Source of the DNA: Sorangium cellulosum
GTDB lineage: Bacteria > Myxococcota_A > Polyangia > Polyangiales > Polyangiaceae
Length of the DNA stretch: 64,000 nt
Direction of reading: 5' to 3'
Assembly (NCBI RefSeq): GCF_002950945.1
Contig: NZ_CP012673.1
Coordinates: 6,137,001-6,201,000, forward strand
Below, piece after piece: positions 1 to 10,235 of this stretch. The stretch's first letter is position 1. Each line of letters opens with the position of its first letter. The notes below the pieces were generated by a model. It was not told the origin of the DNA, did not search any database, and was given only the letters and a program-made list of their open reading frames with translations. Both the position numbers and the translations under genes were made by a program.

Positions 1-952
1 CCGTCCAGATGTCGAGCGTCCGCGCGAGCAGGTCGATCCGCGCCTCGCGCACCGCGGCCCCCCGCGCCGCGAGCGCCCGGACCGCCCGCCGCTGCGCCGC
101 CAGGAGATCGGGGCTCACCCTCCAGGTGCCGTCGTGCTCGACCGAGAGCACCGTCAGCCCGGCGAGGTCGACCGAGGCAGGATCGCCGAGCGGCAGCGGC
201 GCGCAGCTGGGATCACGCCCGTCGGGGCCCGCGAGCACCCGGAGCACCGGCATGAGGTCCTCGGCGCGCCGCGCGATCGGCCCCGCCGTCAGGAACCGGA
301 GCCCGCGCTCGCCCGGCAGCGGGTACTGCCCCGAGGTCGGCACGAGCCCGCCGGTCGGTTTGTGCCCGAACACGCCGTTGAAGAACGCGGGCATCCGGAT
401 CGAGCCGCCGATGTCCGAGCCGAGCCCGACGGGCGCGCCGCCCGCGCCGACCACCGCGCCCTCCCCACCCGAGCTGCCGCCCGCGGTGCGCGCCGGATCG
501 TAGGGGTTGTTCGTCCGGCCGTAGATCCGGTTGCTCGTCTCCATCCACATGCAGAGCTCGGAGACGTTGGTGACCCCGAGCGGGATGAACCCCGCGGCGC
601 GCAGGCGCGCCACGGTGACCGCGTCCTCGTCCGCGCACACGCCGGCGCGCGCGACGAGGCCCGCGGAGTTCGGCATGCCCGCGACGGCGAAGCTCTCCTT
701 GATCGAGCACGGCACCCCGAGGAACGGCGGCGCCGCGGCCGGCCCGACCCGCGCGAGGAGCGCGTCGGCCGCGCGCGCCTCGGCGCGCGCCGCGTCGAAC
801 CGCTCCGCCACCACCGCGTTGAGCGTCGGGTTCACCCGCTCGACGCGCCGGATGTGGGCCTCCACGACCTCGGCCGACGTCACGGCCCGGGCGCGGATCA
901 ACGCAGCGAGCCGCGTGGCCGAGTGCAAGAGCAGCGGATCTCGTGACGGCAT
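1..952 (-). CDS. Amidase signature family hydrolase (partial)
   Basis: Amidase signature enzyme that hydrolyses a C-N amide bond; the substrate cannot be told from sequence. Translation from the ATG at 952-950 shows the family's Ser-cisSer-Lys triad: Lys85 (PCSIKES), Ser160 in the GGSSGG loop and Ser184 in DIGGSIR. The spacings of 75 and 24 residues match fatty acid amide hydrolase and GatA-type enzymes. About 317 residues are present and the C-terminal third lies beyond the left edge. It could be a GatA paralogue or a general amidase. No gatB or gatC is next to it, so a tRNA amidotransferase role is unlikely. It runs in the same direction as the barrel-like gene upstream. Confidence 0.9.
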   Translation of the reverse strand, partial: MPSRDPLLLHSATRLAALIRARAVTSAEVVEAHIRRVERVNPTLNAVVAERFDAARAEARAADALLARVGPAAAPPFLGVPCSIKESFAVAGMPNSAGLVARAGVCADEDAVTVARLRAAGFIPLGVTNVSELCMWMETSNRIYGRTNNPYDPARTAGGSSGGEGAVVGAGGAPVGLGSDIGGSIRMPAFFNGVFGHKPTGGLVPTSGQYPLPGERGLRFLTAGPIARRAEDLMPVLRVLAGPDGRDPSCAPLPLGDPASVDLAGLTVLSVEHDGTWRVSPDLLAAQRRAVRALAARGAAVREARIDLLARTLDIWT

Positions 953-1096
953 GGCAAGGGGTGGGATCAGGCGCGGGACGACGACCCGGGTCAAGGGTCG
1001 CCGCTGCGCGCCGCGCTCCACGCCACGCGGGCGCGCGGGCCGCCATGGATGAGCGTGGCCGGGCGCTGCCGCGCGCGGGCGCGCGCTCGCCGCGCC

Positions 1097-2101
1097 TCAC
1101 TCCCGCGCCGCGGCGAGCTCGCGCGCCCGCGCGCGCTGCGGGAAAGCCCAGCGCACCGCCCCGGTCACCAGCCAGTCGACGGCCCCGTCGCTCCCGACCT
1201 GGATCCCCGGATCGACGTACACCTGCACGCGCTCGCTGATCTCCGTCCCCACCTCGAGCACGCTCGTCGAGACGAGGCGCGGCGCGGCGAGGTGGTTGAT
1301 CTGGAAGCTCTGGTCGGGCTGCACCCAGAACCCGCGCGGCAGCGCGAGGATCGCGAACGGCCGGACCACCGACGCCTGGATGTCGTCGCGCCGCGGATCG
1401 CCGCCGAACGACGCGACGTGCTGCAGCTGGAGCCCCACGCGCGCGGCCCCCGACAGGCGGACGAACGCCTGGACGAGCGGCGCGATCTGGTTCTTCCCCG
1501 CGCCGAGCGCGCGGCTCGTCGCCGAGTCGAGGACGAGATCCGAGCCGAGGACGAGCGCGAAGCGCGGCGTCCCGACGGCGCGGACGAGCGGCCGGACCAG
1601 GATGTCGCCGAGCCCCGCGTCGCGCTCGCCCAGGGCCCCGCCCGCGTAGGCGAGCGGCACGTCGGCGCGCAGCGAGAAGCTCCCGCCCACGGCGTAGTCC
1701 CCGCGGATCACCGCCGCGTTGAAGAAGCCTCGGCTGCCGCGGGTGATGTAGTCGTTCCGGAGCTCGACGAACGTGCCGAGGGTGGCGGGCGCCGAGGGGG
1801 TCTGCACGCGCGGCGTCGCGGCGCTGCGGGGGCCCGGCCCGCGCGACGGCGCCGGGGGCCGCGCGGGCAGCGCCGGCCGCGCGGGCTGGGCGCTCGCGGC
1901 GCGCGCCGACGCGGATAGCGCGCGCGCCGACGTCGACGCGGAGCGCGCGTCCGCGGCCCCCGCTGGCGCGCTTCCGAGCGCGAGGACCACGACGAGCGCT
2001 ATCGCAGCGCCCGAGGCCGCACGACAGCGCCGGTGACACGAGGGCGAGACCGTCCGATCGGCACGGCGCGCGTGCGCCGCGACCGCGAGATGCGCTTGCA
2101 T
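1097..2101 (-). CDS. Putative outer-membrane beta-barrel protein
   Basis: A 334-residue protein with a long basic N-terminus and a hydrophobic stretch near residues 33-46 ending in AGAADA, which fits a Sec signal peptide. An Ala/Pro/Ser-rich linker follows to about residue 100. The rest is made of alternating polar and hydrophobic strands (for example FVELRNDYITRG, FALVLGSDLVLDS, VGLQLQHVASFG) separated by Gly/Asp turns, the pattern of a small outer-membrane barrel such as the phenol-degradation-type transporter fold. I chose the ATG at 2101 because AAGGGA lies 6 nt upstream. An in-frame ATG at 2257 would add 52 arginine-rich residues with no ribosome site. Function is unknown; the fold call is inference. 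Confidence 0.65.
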   Translation of the reverse strand: MQAHLAVAAHARRADRTVSPSCHRRCRAASGAAIALVVVLALGSAPAGAADARSASTSARALSASARAASAQPARPALPARPPAPSRGPGPRSAATPRVQTPSAPATLGTFVELRNDYITRGSRGFFNAAVIRGDYAVGGSFSLRADVPLAYAGGALGERDAGLGDILVRPLVRAVGTPRFALVLGSDLVLDSATSRALGAGKNQIAPLVQAFVRLSGAARVGLQLQHVASFGGDPRRDDIQASVVRPFAILALPRGFWVQPDQSFQINHLAAPRLVSTSVLEVGTEISERVQVYVDPGIQVGSDGAVDWLVTGAVRWAFPQRARARELAAARE

Positions 2102-2412
2102 GACGGATCCCTTAACGGCGCTGCCGCGGCGGTCGCAGTCGGTCCAGAGCAGCAGTCCGCGCCGCGGGCGCGCACGACATGAGGATCCGGCGTTTGCGCA
2201 CGCCTCCCCGGCGCGGCGGCACCCGCCTGTTCCACGAGCGCACCCGCGTACGTCCACGCGTGCGCTCGTGGATGCGCTCGTGGACGTACGCGCTGCTGGC
2301 CGCTCTCCCCGACGGCGCGAGTTCGTTCGGAACGTCAGCGCACCCTGTGCACTTTCCGCTCACAAAAATGGCCCGAAATACTGCGGAAACCTGGCATCTG
2401 TAAACGATCACC
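2102..2412. other. Intergenic region between the barrel gene and the ilv leader promoter
   Basis: No convincing gene. It holds the nested repeats at 2231-2292 and then, from about 2340, a stretch clearly richer in A and T than its surroundings leading to the ilv promoter. A 7-bp inverted repeat (TTTCCGC at 2353-2359 and GCGGAAA at 2383-2389) lies 24 bp before the -35 element and could be an operator. The barrel gene and the ilv operon diverge from this region. Confidence 0.5.
2231..2292. repeat. Nested direct and inverted repeats
   Basis: A 12-bp unit (TGCGCTCGTGGA) occurs twice in tandem at 2261-2284, and its reverse complement lies at 2231-2242. An outer 14-bp perfect inverted repeat pairs 2245-2258 with 2279-2292 around a 20-nt loop. 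The two hairpins share bases and exclude each other. The element sits in the divergent promoter region between the barrel gene and the ilv operon. Confidence 0.75.
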
Positions 2413-2440
2413 TTGACGCGACGCAGTGGCTCTGTAAGGT
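2413..2440 (+). promoter_or_regulatory. Sigma70-like promoter of the ilv-leu operon
   Basis: TTGACG at 2413-2418 and TAAGGT at 2435-2440 are separated by 16 bp, within a locally A/T-rich stretch. Transcription would start near 2447, about 9 nt before the leader peptide ATG at 2456. It is one of the few recognisable -35/-10 pairs in the window. Confidence 0.6.
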
Positions 2441-2455
2441 AGCCGTACACACGCC

Positions 2456-2686
2456 ATGCAGAAGCCACCGTGCACCTCCAGCGCCCGCGCCTCCGGCGAT
2501 GGGACCCCCGCTGCGAAGCTGGTGCACCGTGTCTCGCTGGCGTTCTCGACGATCCGTTCGCTCGTCGTCGAGAGCAGCGCCCCCGCCGCGCTCCTAGCGG
2601 GCCTAGCCATTATTCCCGCGATCGTCAGCCCGGTCGTACGCGTAGGGCTGATTCGCGTTGGAAACGGTTGCGGGCCGCCGCTCTGA
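2456..2686 (+). CDS. Putative branched-chain amino acid leader peptide
   Basis: A reading frame of up to 76 codons just downstream of the promoter and just upstream of an attenuator-like hairpin. Its last 35 or so codons are crowded with Leu, Ile and Val (LLAGLAIIP, then VSPVVRVGLIRVG). They use CTA twice, ATT three times, GTA twice and GTT, codons almost absent from neighbouring genes, which prefer CTC/CTG, ATC and GTC/GTG. That is the signature of a leader peptide whose translation senses charged Leu, Ile and Val tRNAs, as in enterobacterial ilvL and ilvB leaders. The frame is longer than those. The true start may be internal, for example the GTG at 2522, since the ATG at 2456 has no clear ribosome site. 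The stop TGA at 2684-2686 is 21 nt before the hairpin. Confidence 0.6.
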   Translation: MQKPPCTSSARASGDGTPAAKLVHRVSLAFSTIRSLVVESSAPAALLAGLAIIPAIVSPVVRVGLIRVGNGCGPPL

Positions 2687-2707
2687 GCAAGGCAGCATGG
2701 GAGATAG

Positions 2708-2737
2708 GCCCCCGCACCGTGAAGGTCCGGGGGCTTT
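2708..2737 (+). terminator. Attenuator-like intrinsic terminator upstream of ilvB
   Basis: A 7-bp stem (GCCCCCG at 2708-2714 with CGGGGGC at 2728-2734), continued after one mismatch by three more pairs, closes a 5-nt loop and is followed by TTTCGTATTT. The left arm (AGGCCCCCGC) could instead pair with GCGGGCC at 2670-2676 in the last codons of the leader peptide, giving a competing antiterminator. No structural gene ends just upstream, so termination here would control the genes downstream. Confidence 0.6.
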
Positions 2738-2790
2738 CGTATTTCTGGCCTGTGGGTTCGCGAAGAGCATCCGTCATCAAGGAGGATCAG

Positions 2791-3237
2791 GTGAGCAAGG
2801 ACCATTCGAGGAAGAATCGCGAGGACGCCTCCACCGAGGCCGTTGGCCAGCGCATCGCGGAGCTCGCCGAGCTGGTCGCCGCGGGCTGTGGGATGCCCGT
2901 GGCGTCGAGCGCCGTGCGGGAGGAGTTCGAGGCGCTCGTCGACGAGATCCGCGCGCGCGCCAGCGAGGGCGAGATCCGCGCGCCCCAGCGCTCCTCGACG
3001 CACCTGAAGGGCACGCGCCCGGGCGACGAGCACGCCGCCGCCTCCTTCGAGTTCCACGAAGGCCCGCCCTCCGCTCACGTGGGCCGCGTAGGCCGCGGCG
3101 GCCCGGAAAAGGGAGCCGCCCCGGGCTCCTCGCGCGTCGTATCCCTCGACGACGCGCGCCGGGTGCTCGACGCCATCCGCCGCGAGGAGAGCAGCGGCGA
3201 CGGCCCCCGGGAAGACCTGCAGCGCGCGATCGCCTAA
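2791..3237 (+). CDS. Small hypothetical protein, first gene after the ilv attenuator
   Basis: A 148-residue soluble protein starting at GTG 2791, five nt after a strong AAGGAGG. The N-terminal half is charged and probably helical (RIAELAELV, then REEFEALVDEIRARASEGEI). The middle is Gly/Pro/Ser-rich, and a second helix (LDDARRVLDAIRREE) lies near the C-terminus. No signal peptide, membrane segment or known motif is visible, and I do not recognise the family. It is the first gene after the leader hairpin and 90 bp before ilvB, so it is likely cotranscribed with the operon. A regulatory role in the pathway would be a guess. Confidence 0.7.
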   Translation: MSKDHSRKNREDASTEAVGQRIAELAELVAAGCGMPVASSAVREEFEALVDEIRARASEGEIRAPQRSSTHLKGTRPGDEHAAASFEFHEGPPSAHVGRVGRGGPEKGAAPGSSRVVSLDDARRVLDAIRREESSGDGPREDLQRAIA

Positions 3238-3327
3238 GGTGCCGGACCAGAGCGAAACGGCAGAACCCAGCGGCCAAGGCGCCCACGGGCGCCACCTTCA
3301 CCAGCGCGACTCGATGGAGTCAGGAAT

Positions 3328-5037
3328 ATGAAACGAACAGGCGCACAGATTATCTGGGAAGTCCTCGTCCGCGAAGGCGTGGACGTGGTCTTCGGTTATC
3401 CGGGCGGGGCGATCATGCCCGCCTACGACACGATCCTCGGCTACCCCATCCGCCACGTCCTGGTCCGGCACGAGCAGGGCGCCGCGCACATGGCGGACGG
3501 GTACGCCCGCGCCTCGGGCAAGGTCGGCGTGGCGGTCGCCACCTCGGGCCCTGGCGCGACGAACCTCGTCACCGGCATCGCGACGGCGATGCTCGACTCC
3601 TCGCCCATCGTCTGTATCACCGGGCAGGTCTCCTCCAAGCTGCTCGGCACCGACGCCTTCCAGGAGACGGACATCACGGGCGTCACCCTGCCGATCACCA
3701 AGCACAACTACCTCGTCACCGAGGTCGAGGAGATCGCCCCCACCCTGCGCGAGGCGTTCTACATCGCGCGCTCGGGCCGCCCGGGCCCGGTGCTGGTCGA
3801 CATCACCAAGGACGCCCAGCAGGCCTCGATCGACTTCGAGCCGCCGAAGGGCGAGGTCCGCCTGCCCGGCTACCGCCCCTCGCACGACGCCGTCCAGGCC
3901 GAGATCGAGAAGGCGATCGAGCTCATCGACGAGGCCGAGCGGCCGCTCATCCTCGCCGGCCAGGGCATCGTCCGGGCCGAGGCGACGCGCGAGCTGCTCG
4001 CCTTCGTCGAGAAGACGGGCATCCCGGTCGCGTCCACGCTGCTCGGGCTCGGCGGCTTCCCGGCGACCCACCCGCTCAGCCTCGGCATGATGGGCATGCA
4101 CGGCGAAGCCTGGGTGAACACCGCGATCCAGGAGGCCGACCTCCTCATCGCCCTCGGGATGCGCTTCGACGACCGCGTGACGGGCAACCTCAAGACCTAC
4201 GCGGTCAAGGCGAAGAAGATCCACGTCGAGATCGACCGCTCCGAGATCAACAAGAATGTCAAGGTCGACGTCGGCCTCGTCGGCGACGTGCGCGATACCC
4301 TCCTGTCCCTCATCCCCGGGACCAAGCAGCGCAACCGGAGCACCTGGATCGAGCGCATCACCGCGCTGAAGGGCGACTCGGCGGTGCGTGACATTCAACA
4401 ATTGCCGTACCACGACAAACTGTACGCCGCGCACGTGATGCACGACCTCTGGCGGCTCACCGACGGCAAGGCGCTTGTGGTAACCGACGTCGGCCAGCAC
4501 CAGATGTGGGAAGCGCAGTACTACAAGCACGATCACCCCCGGAAGCTCATCACCTCCGGCGGCCTCGGCACGATGGGCTTCGCCCTGCCGGCGGCGATCG
4601 GCGCGCGCTTCGCGAAGCCGAACGACGAGGTCTGGGTGGTCGTGGGCGACGGCGGCTTCCAGATGACCGCGTGCGAGCTGTCGACCTGCGCCCAGGAGGG
4701 CATCAAGGTCCACGTGGCCATCATCAACAACGGCTACCTCGGCATGGTGCGCCAGTGGCAGGAGTTCTTCTACAACCGGCGCTACTCGGCGACCCCGATG
4801 CGCAGCCCGGACTTCGTGAAGCTCGCCGAGGCCCACGGGCTGACCGGCATCCGCGTCACGAAGCGCGAGGAGATCGCGGACGCGGTGGCGCGCGCCCGCG
4901 AGACGCCGGGCACGGTCGTCGTCGACTTCCGCGTCGAGCAGGAGGACAGCGTCTACCCGATGGTGCCCGCCGGCGCCGACCTGGCCGACATGATCCGGCG
5001 CCCGAGCCCCATCCTGGAGACCGGGGAGGATCCGTGA
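3328..5037 (+). CDS. ilvB: Acetolactate synthase, large catalytic subunit
   Basis: A thiamine-diphosphate enzyme that joins two pyruvates to 2-acetolactate, or pyruvate and 2-ketobutyrate to 2-aceto-2-hydroxybutyrate: the first shared step to Val, Leu and Ile. The 569-residue length is normal. It has the N-terminal pyrimidine-binding domain with the activating Glu49 (VRHEQGAAH), a central FAD-type domain, and a C-terminal diphosphate-binding domain with GDG at 440-442 and the Asn-containing end of the motif (NNGYLG) about 28 residues later. GGAG lies about 10 nt before the ATG. The stop overlaps a GTG in frame with ilvN, and the regulatory subunit follows directly, as expected for the holoenzyme. 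Confidence 0.97.
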   Translation: MKRTGAQIIWEVLVREGVDVVFGYPGGAIMPAYDTILGYPIRHVLVRHEQGAAHMADGYARASGKVGVAVATSGPGATNLVTGIATAMLDSSPIVCITGQVSSKLLGTDAFQETDITGVTLPITKHNYLVTEVEEIAPTLREAFYIARSGRPGPVLVDITKDAQQASIDFEPPKGEVRLPGYRPSHDAVQAEIEKAIELIDEAERPLILAGQGIVRAEATRELLAFVEKTGIPVASTLLGLGGFPATHPLSLGMMGMHGEAWVNTAIQEADLLIALGMRFDDRVTGNLKTYAVKAKKIHVEIDRSEINKNVKVDVGLVGDVRDTLLSLIPGTKQRNRSTWIERITALKGDSAVRDIQQLPYHDKLYAAHVMHDLWRLTDGKALVVTDVGQHQMWEAQYYKHDHPRKLITSGGLGTMGFALPAAIGARFAKPNDEVWVVVGDGGFQMTACELSTCAQEGIKVHVAIINNGYLGMVRQWQEFFYNRRYSATPMRSPDFVKLAEAHGLTGIRVTKREEIADAVARARETPGTVVVDFRVEQEDSVYPMVPAGADLADMIRRPSPILETGEDP

Positions 5038-5159
5038 CCATCGCGATCGAGGAGCGCTCCCGGAGCGCCCGCCCGGCGCCGAGAGAGCGGGGCGCGCCCG
5101 AGCGCGCCGCGCACGGGGCCGGGCGCACCACTGACAAGAGGGATTTTCAAGAGGCATCC

Positions 5160-5708
5160 ATGGATCGACCCATCCTGCGCACCTTCATCGCCTACGTGGA
5201 AGACCGCCCCGGCGTCCTCAATCGGGTCGCCTCGCTCTTCCGGCGCCGCGCGTACAACATCGAGTCGCTGAGCGTCGGGCGCACGCACATCGCCGGGATC
5301 TCGCGCCTCACCCTCGTCCTCGAGGCCGACGAGGACGGGGCGCGCCGCCTCGAGGCGAACCTCTACAAGCTGGTCAACACCCTCTGGGTCCGGGACGTCA
5401 CCCACACCGCCTCCGTCGCGCGCGACCTCGCGCTGATCAAGGTGAAGGCGAACGCGACCACGCGGGCGCAGGTGCTCCAGCTCTGCGAGGTGTTCCGCGC
5501 CCGCACCGTCGACGTCTCCCCCGAGGCGCTGACCATCGAGATCACCGGGACCGGCGACAAGATCGAGGGCCTGCTCGACGTGCTCCGCCCGTTCGGGATC
5601 ATCGAGATGGTGCGGACGGGGATGATCGTGATGACCCGCGGCGCGGAGGAGGCGGAGGCCAGGTTCGACTCGATCCCTGCGCGCTCCGCCGACGGCGGCG
5701 CATCCTGA
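5160..5708 (+). CDS. ilvN: Acetolactate synthase, small regulatory subunit
   Basis: The ACT-domain subunit that binds valine and controls IlvB. The 182 residues contain an N-terminal ACT domain (FIAYVEDRPGVLNRVASLF, about residues 6-75, with the usual Gly-Val-Leu turn and YNIESLSVG). The C-terminal domain ends in LDVLRPFGIIEMVRTG, which is canonical for the family. I chose the ATG at 5160 because the protein then begins as homologues do, with AGAGG just upstream. An in-frame GTG at 5034 overlaps the ilvB stop (GTGA) and has GGGGAGGA in front; it would add 42 residues. The reading frame is open throughout that stretch, so a longer form or translational coupling is possible. Confidence 0.93.
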   Translation: MDRPILRTFIAYVEDRPGVLNRVASLFRRRAYNIESLSVGRTHIAGISRLTLVLEADEDGARRLEANLYKLVNTLWVRDVTHTASVARDLALIKVKANATTRAQVLQLCEVFRARTVDVSPEALTIEITGTGDKIEGLLDVLRPFGIIEMVRTGMIVMTRGAEEAEARFDSIPARSADGGAS

Positions 5709-5761
5709 TGACGTGAAGGAAGGGGGCCGCGAGGTGCGGACCCCTGTTCAAGGAGAGTGAG

Positions 5762-6775
<1,014 letters not shown>

Positions 6776-6808
6776 GCCTCTCCAGCGTGGGAGGCGGCGG
6801 AGAACACC

Positions 6809-8500
<1,692 letters not shown>

Positions 8501-8588
8501 AGAGAGCGCTGGAGGCCCCCCGCGGGGCCGGGCGCGCGCCCCGCGCCCACGTCGCCGCCGCCGTCGCCGTACAGGAAAGTCGACACCT

Positions 8589-10235
8589 ATGAATCCGCCC
8601 GCCAAGGACGCGGAGCGGGGCAACGGCCCCGCGGACCGCGTCGACATCTACGACACCACCCTCCGCGACGGCACCCAGCGCGAGGGCATCTCGCTCGCGT
8701 GCGAGGACAAGCTGCAGATCGCGCGCCACCTCGACGCGTTCGGCCTGGCCTTCATCGAGGGCGGCTGGCCCGGCTCGAACCCGAAGGACGCGCAGTTCTT
8801 CGAGCGGGCGAGGGACATCGAGTGGAAGCACGCGAAGATCGCCGCGTTCGGCTCGACGCGCCGGGCCTCGCTCGCGCCCGAGGACGACCCCGGCCTCCGC
8901 GCGCTGCTCGCCGCCGGCACGAGCGTCTGCACGATCTTCGGCAAGAGCTCGACCCAGCACGTGACCGCGGTGCTGCGCACGACGCTCGACGAGAACCTCC
9001 GGATGATCGAGGAGACCGTCGCCTTCCTGCGCGCGCACGGCCGCCGGGTGATCTACGACGCGGAGCACTTCTTCGACGGGTTCGCGCTCGACCGGGCGTA
9101 CGCGATCGAGACGCTGCGGGCCGCCGCGCGGGGCGGGGCCGAGGTGCTCACGCTGTGCGACACGAACGGCGGCTCGATGCCGTGGCAGATCGGCGCGATC
9201 GTCGCCGAGCTCAAGGCGCTGCTCGACCACCCGCTCGGCATCCACGCGCACAACGACGGCGAGTGCGCGGTCGCCAACTCGCTCGCCGCCGTGCGCGCGG
9301 GCGCGCGCCACGTCCAGGGCACGATCAACGGCTACGGCGAGCGCTGCGGGAACGCGAACCTCTGCGCGATCGTCCCGAACGTCGAGCTGAAGCTCGGCCT
9401 GCGGGCGCTGCCGGACGGGGCGCTCGCCGGCATCACCGAGCTCTCCCACTACGTCGCCGAGGTGGCGAACCTCGCCCCGGACGAGCACATGGCCTACGTC
9501 GGGCGGAGCGCCTTCGCCCACAAGGGCGGCGTGCACGTCGCGGCGATGCGGCGCGAGCCGGCGTCGTACCAGCACATCGATCCCGCGCTCGTCGGCAACG
9601 AGATGCGCACGGTGGTCAGCGAGCTGTCGGGGCGCGGCAACCTCCTCAGCAAGGCGGAGGAGTTCGGCCTCGAGGTGCCCGCCGGCGCCGAGGTGGAGGT
9701 GCTCGAGCAGATCAAGGAGCGCGAGGCGCGCGGCTCCTCGTTCGAGGCGGCGGAGGCGTCGGTCGCGCTCCTGCTCCGCCGGAGCTCGCCCGGCTACACC
9801 CCGCCGTTCCGGCTCCTCGACTTCAAGGTCATCGCGGGCCAGCGCGAGGGCGTGGGCACGTTCGCCGAGGCGATGATCAAGATCGTGATCGGCGACGAGG
9901 TGGTGATCACGGCCGCGGAGGGGTCCGGCCCGGTCAACGCGCTCGACGGCGCGCTCCGCAAGGCGCTCGCGCCCGTCTTCCCGGCCGTGCGCGACATCCA
10001 GCTCGTCGACTACAAGGTCCGCATCCTCGACGGGCGCGACGGCACCTCGGCGACGACGCGCGTGCTCATCGACAGCCGCGACGCCCACCACCAGTGGAGC
10101 ACCGTCGGCGCCTCCACGAACATCATCGATGCGTCCTGGCATGCGCTCGCGGACGGCATCGAGTATGGGCTCACGCTCGCGGCGAGAGAGCCCGCGCAGT
10201 TCACATCCACATTGCCTGCCAGCGAGGTCGCATGA
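8589..10235 (+). CDS. cimA: (R)-citramalate synthase
   Basis: Condenses acetyl-CoA with pyruvate to citramalate, which leads to 2-ketobutyrate and isoleucine without threonine deaminase. The 548 residues keep the HMGL barrel (YDTTLRDGTQREGISL, then IHAHNDGECAVANSL and GYGERCGNANL). Unlike LeuA, the start GTQREG and the segment FIEGGWPGSNPKD match the Geobacter/Leptospira-type citramalate synthase family. The C-terminal LeuA-like regulatory domain is present (LDFKVIAGQREGVGT onward). Family membership is clear; the exact substrate is inferred from it. The stop overlaps the start of leuB (ATGA). Confidence 0.9.
   Translation: MNPPAKDAERGNGPADRVDIYDTTLRDGTQREGISLACEDKLQIARHLDAFGLAFIEGGWPGSNPKDAQFFERARDIEWKHAKIAAFGSTRRASLAPEDDPGLRALLAAGTSVCTIFGKSSTQHVTAVLRTTLDENLRMIEETVAFLRAHGRRVIYDAEHFFDGFALDRAYAIETLRAAARGGAEVLTLCDTNGGSMPWQIGAIVAELKALLDHPLGIHAHNDGECAVANSLAAVRAGARHVQGTINGYGERCGNANLCAIVPNVELKLGLRALPDGALAGITELSHYVAEVANLAPDEHMAYVGRSAFAHKGGVHVAAMRREPASYQHIDPALVGNEMRTVVSELSGRGNLLSKAEEFGLEVPAGAEVEVLEQIKEREARGSSFEAAEASVALLLRRSSPGYTPPFRLLDFKVIAGQREGVGTFAEAMIKIVIGDEVVITAAEGSGPVNALDGALRKALAPVFPAVRDIQLVDYKVRILDGRDGTSATTRVLIDSRDAHHQWSTVGASTNIIDASWHALADGIEYGLTLAAREPAQFTSTLPASEVA

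Noticed and set aside
1..952. GatA subunit of the tRNA amidotransferase
   Set aside because: The triad fits, but gatB and gatC are absent nearby and the visible part does not distinguish GatA from other amidases.
2179..2403. Small Arg-rich frame before the ilv promoter
   Set aside because: It runs through the nested repeats, has no ribosome site and no recognisable sequence.
3298..5157. Long open frame on the minus strand opposite ilvB
   Set aside because: It lies entirely opposite the clear ilvB gene, has an Arg/Asp/Leu/Val composition typical of a reverse-complement shadow and no ribosome site.
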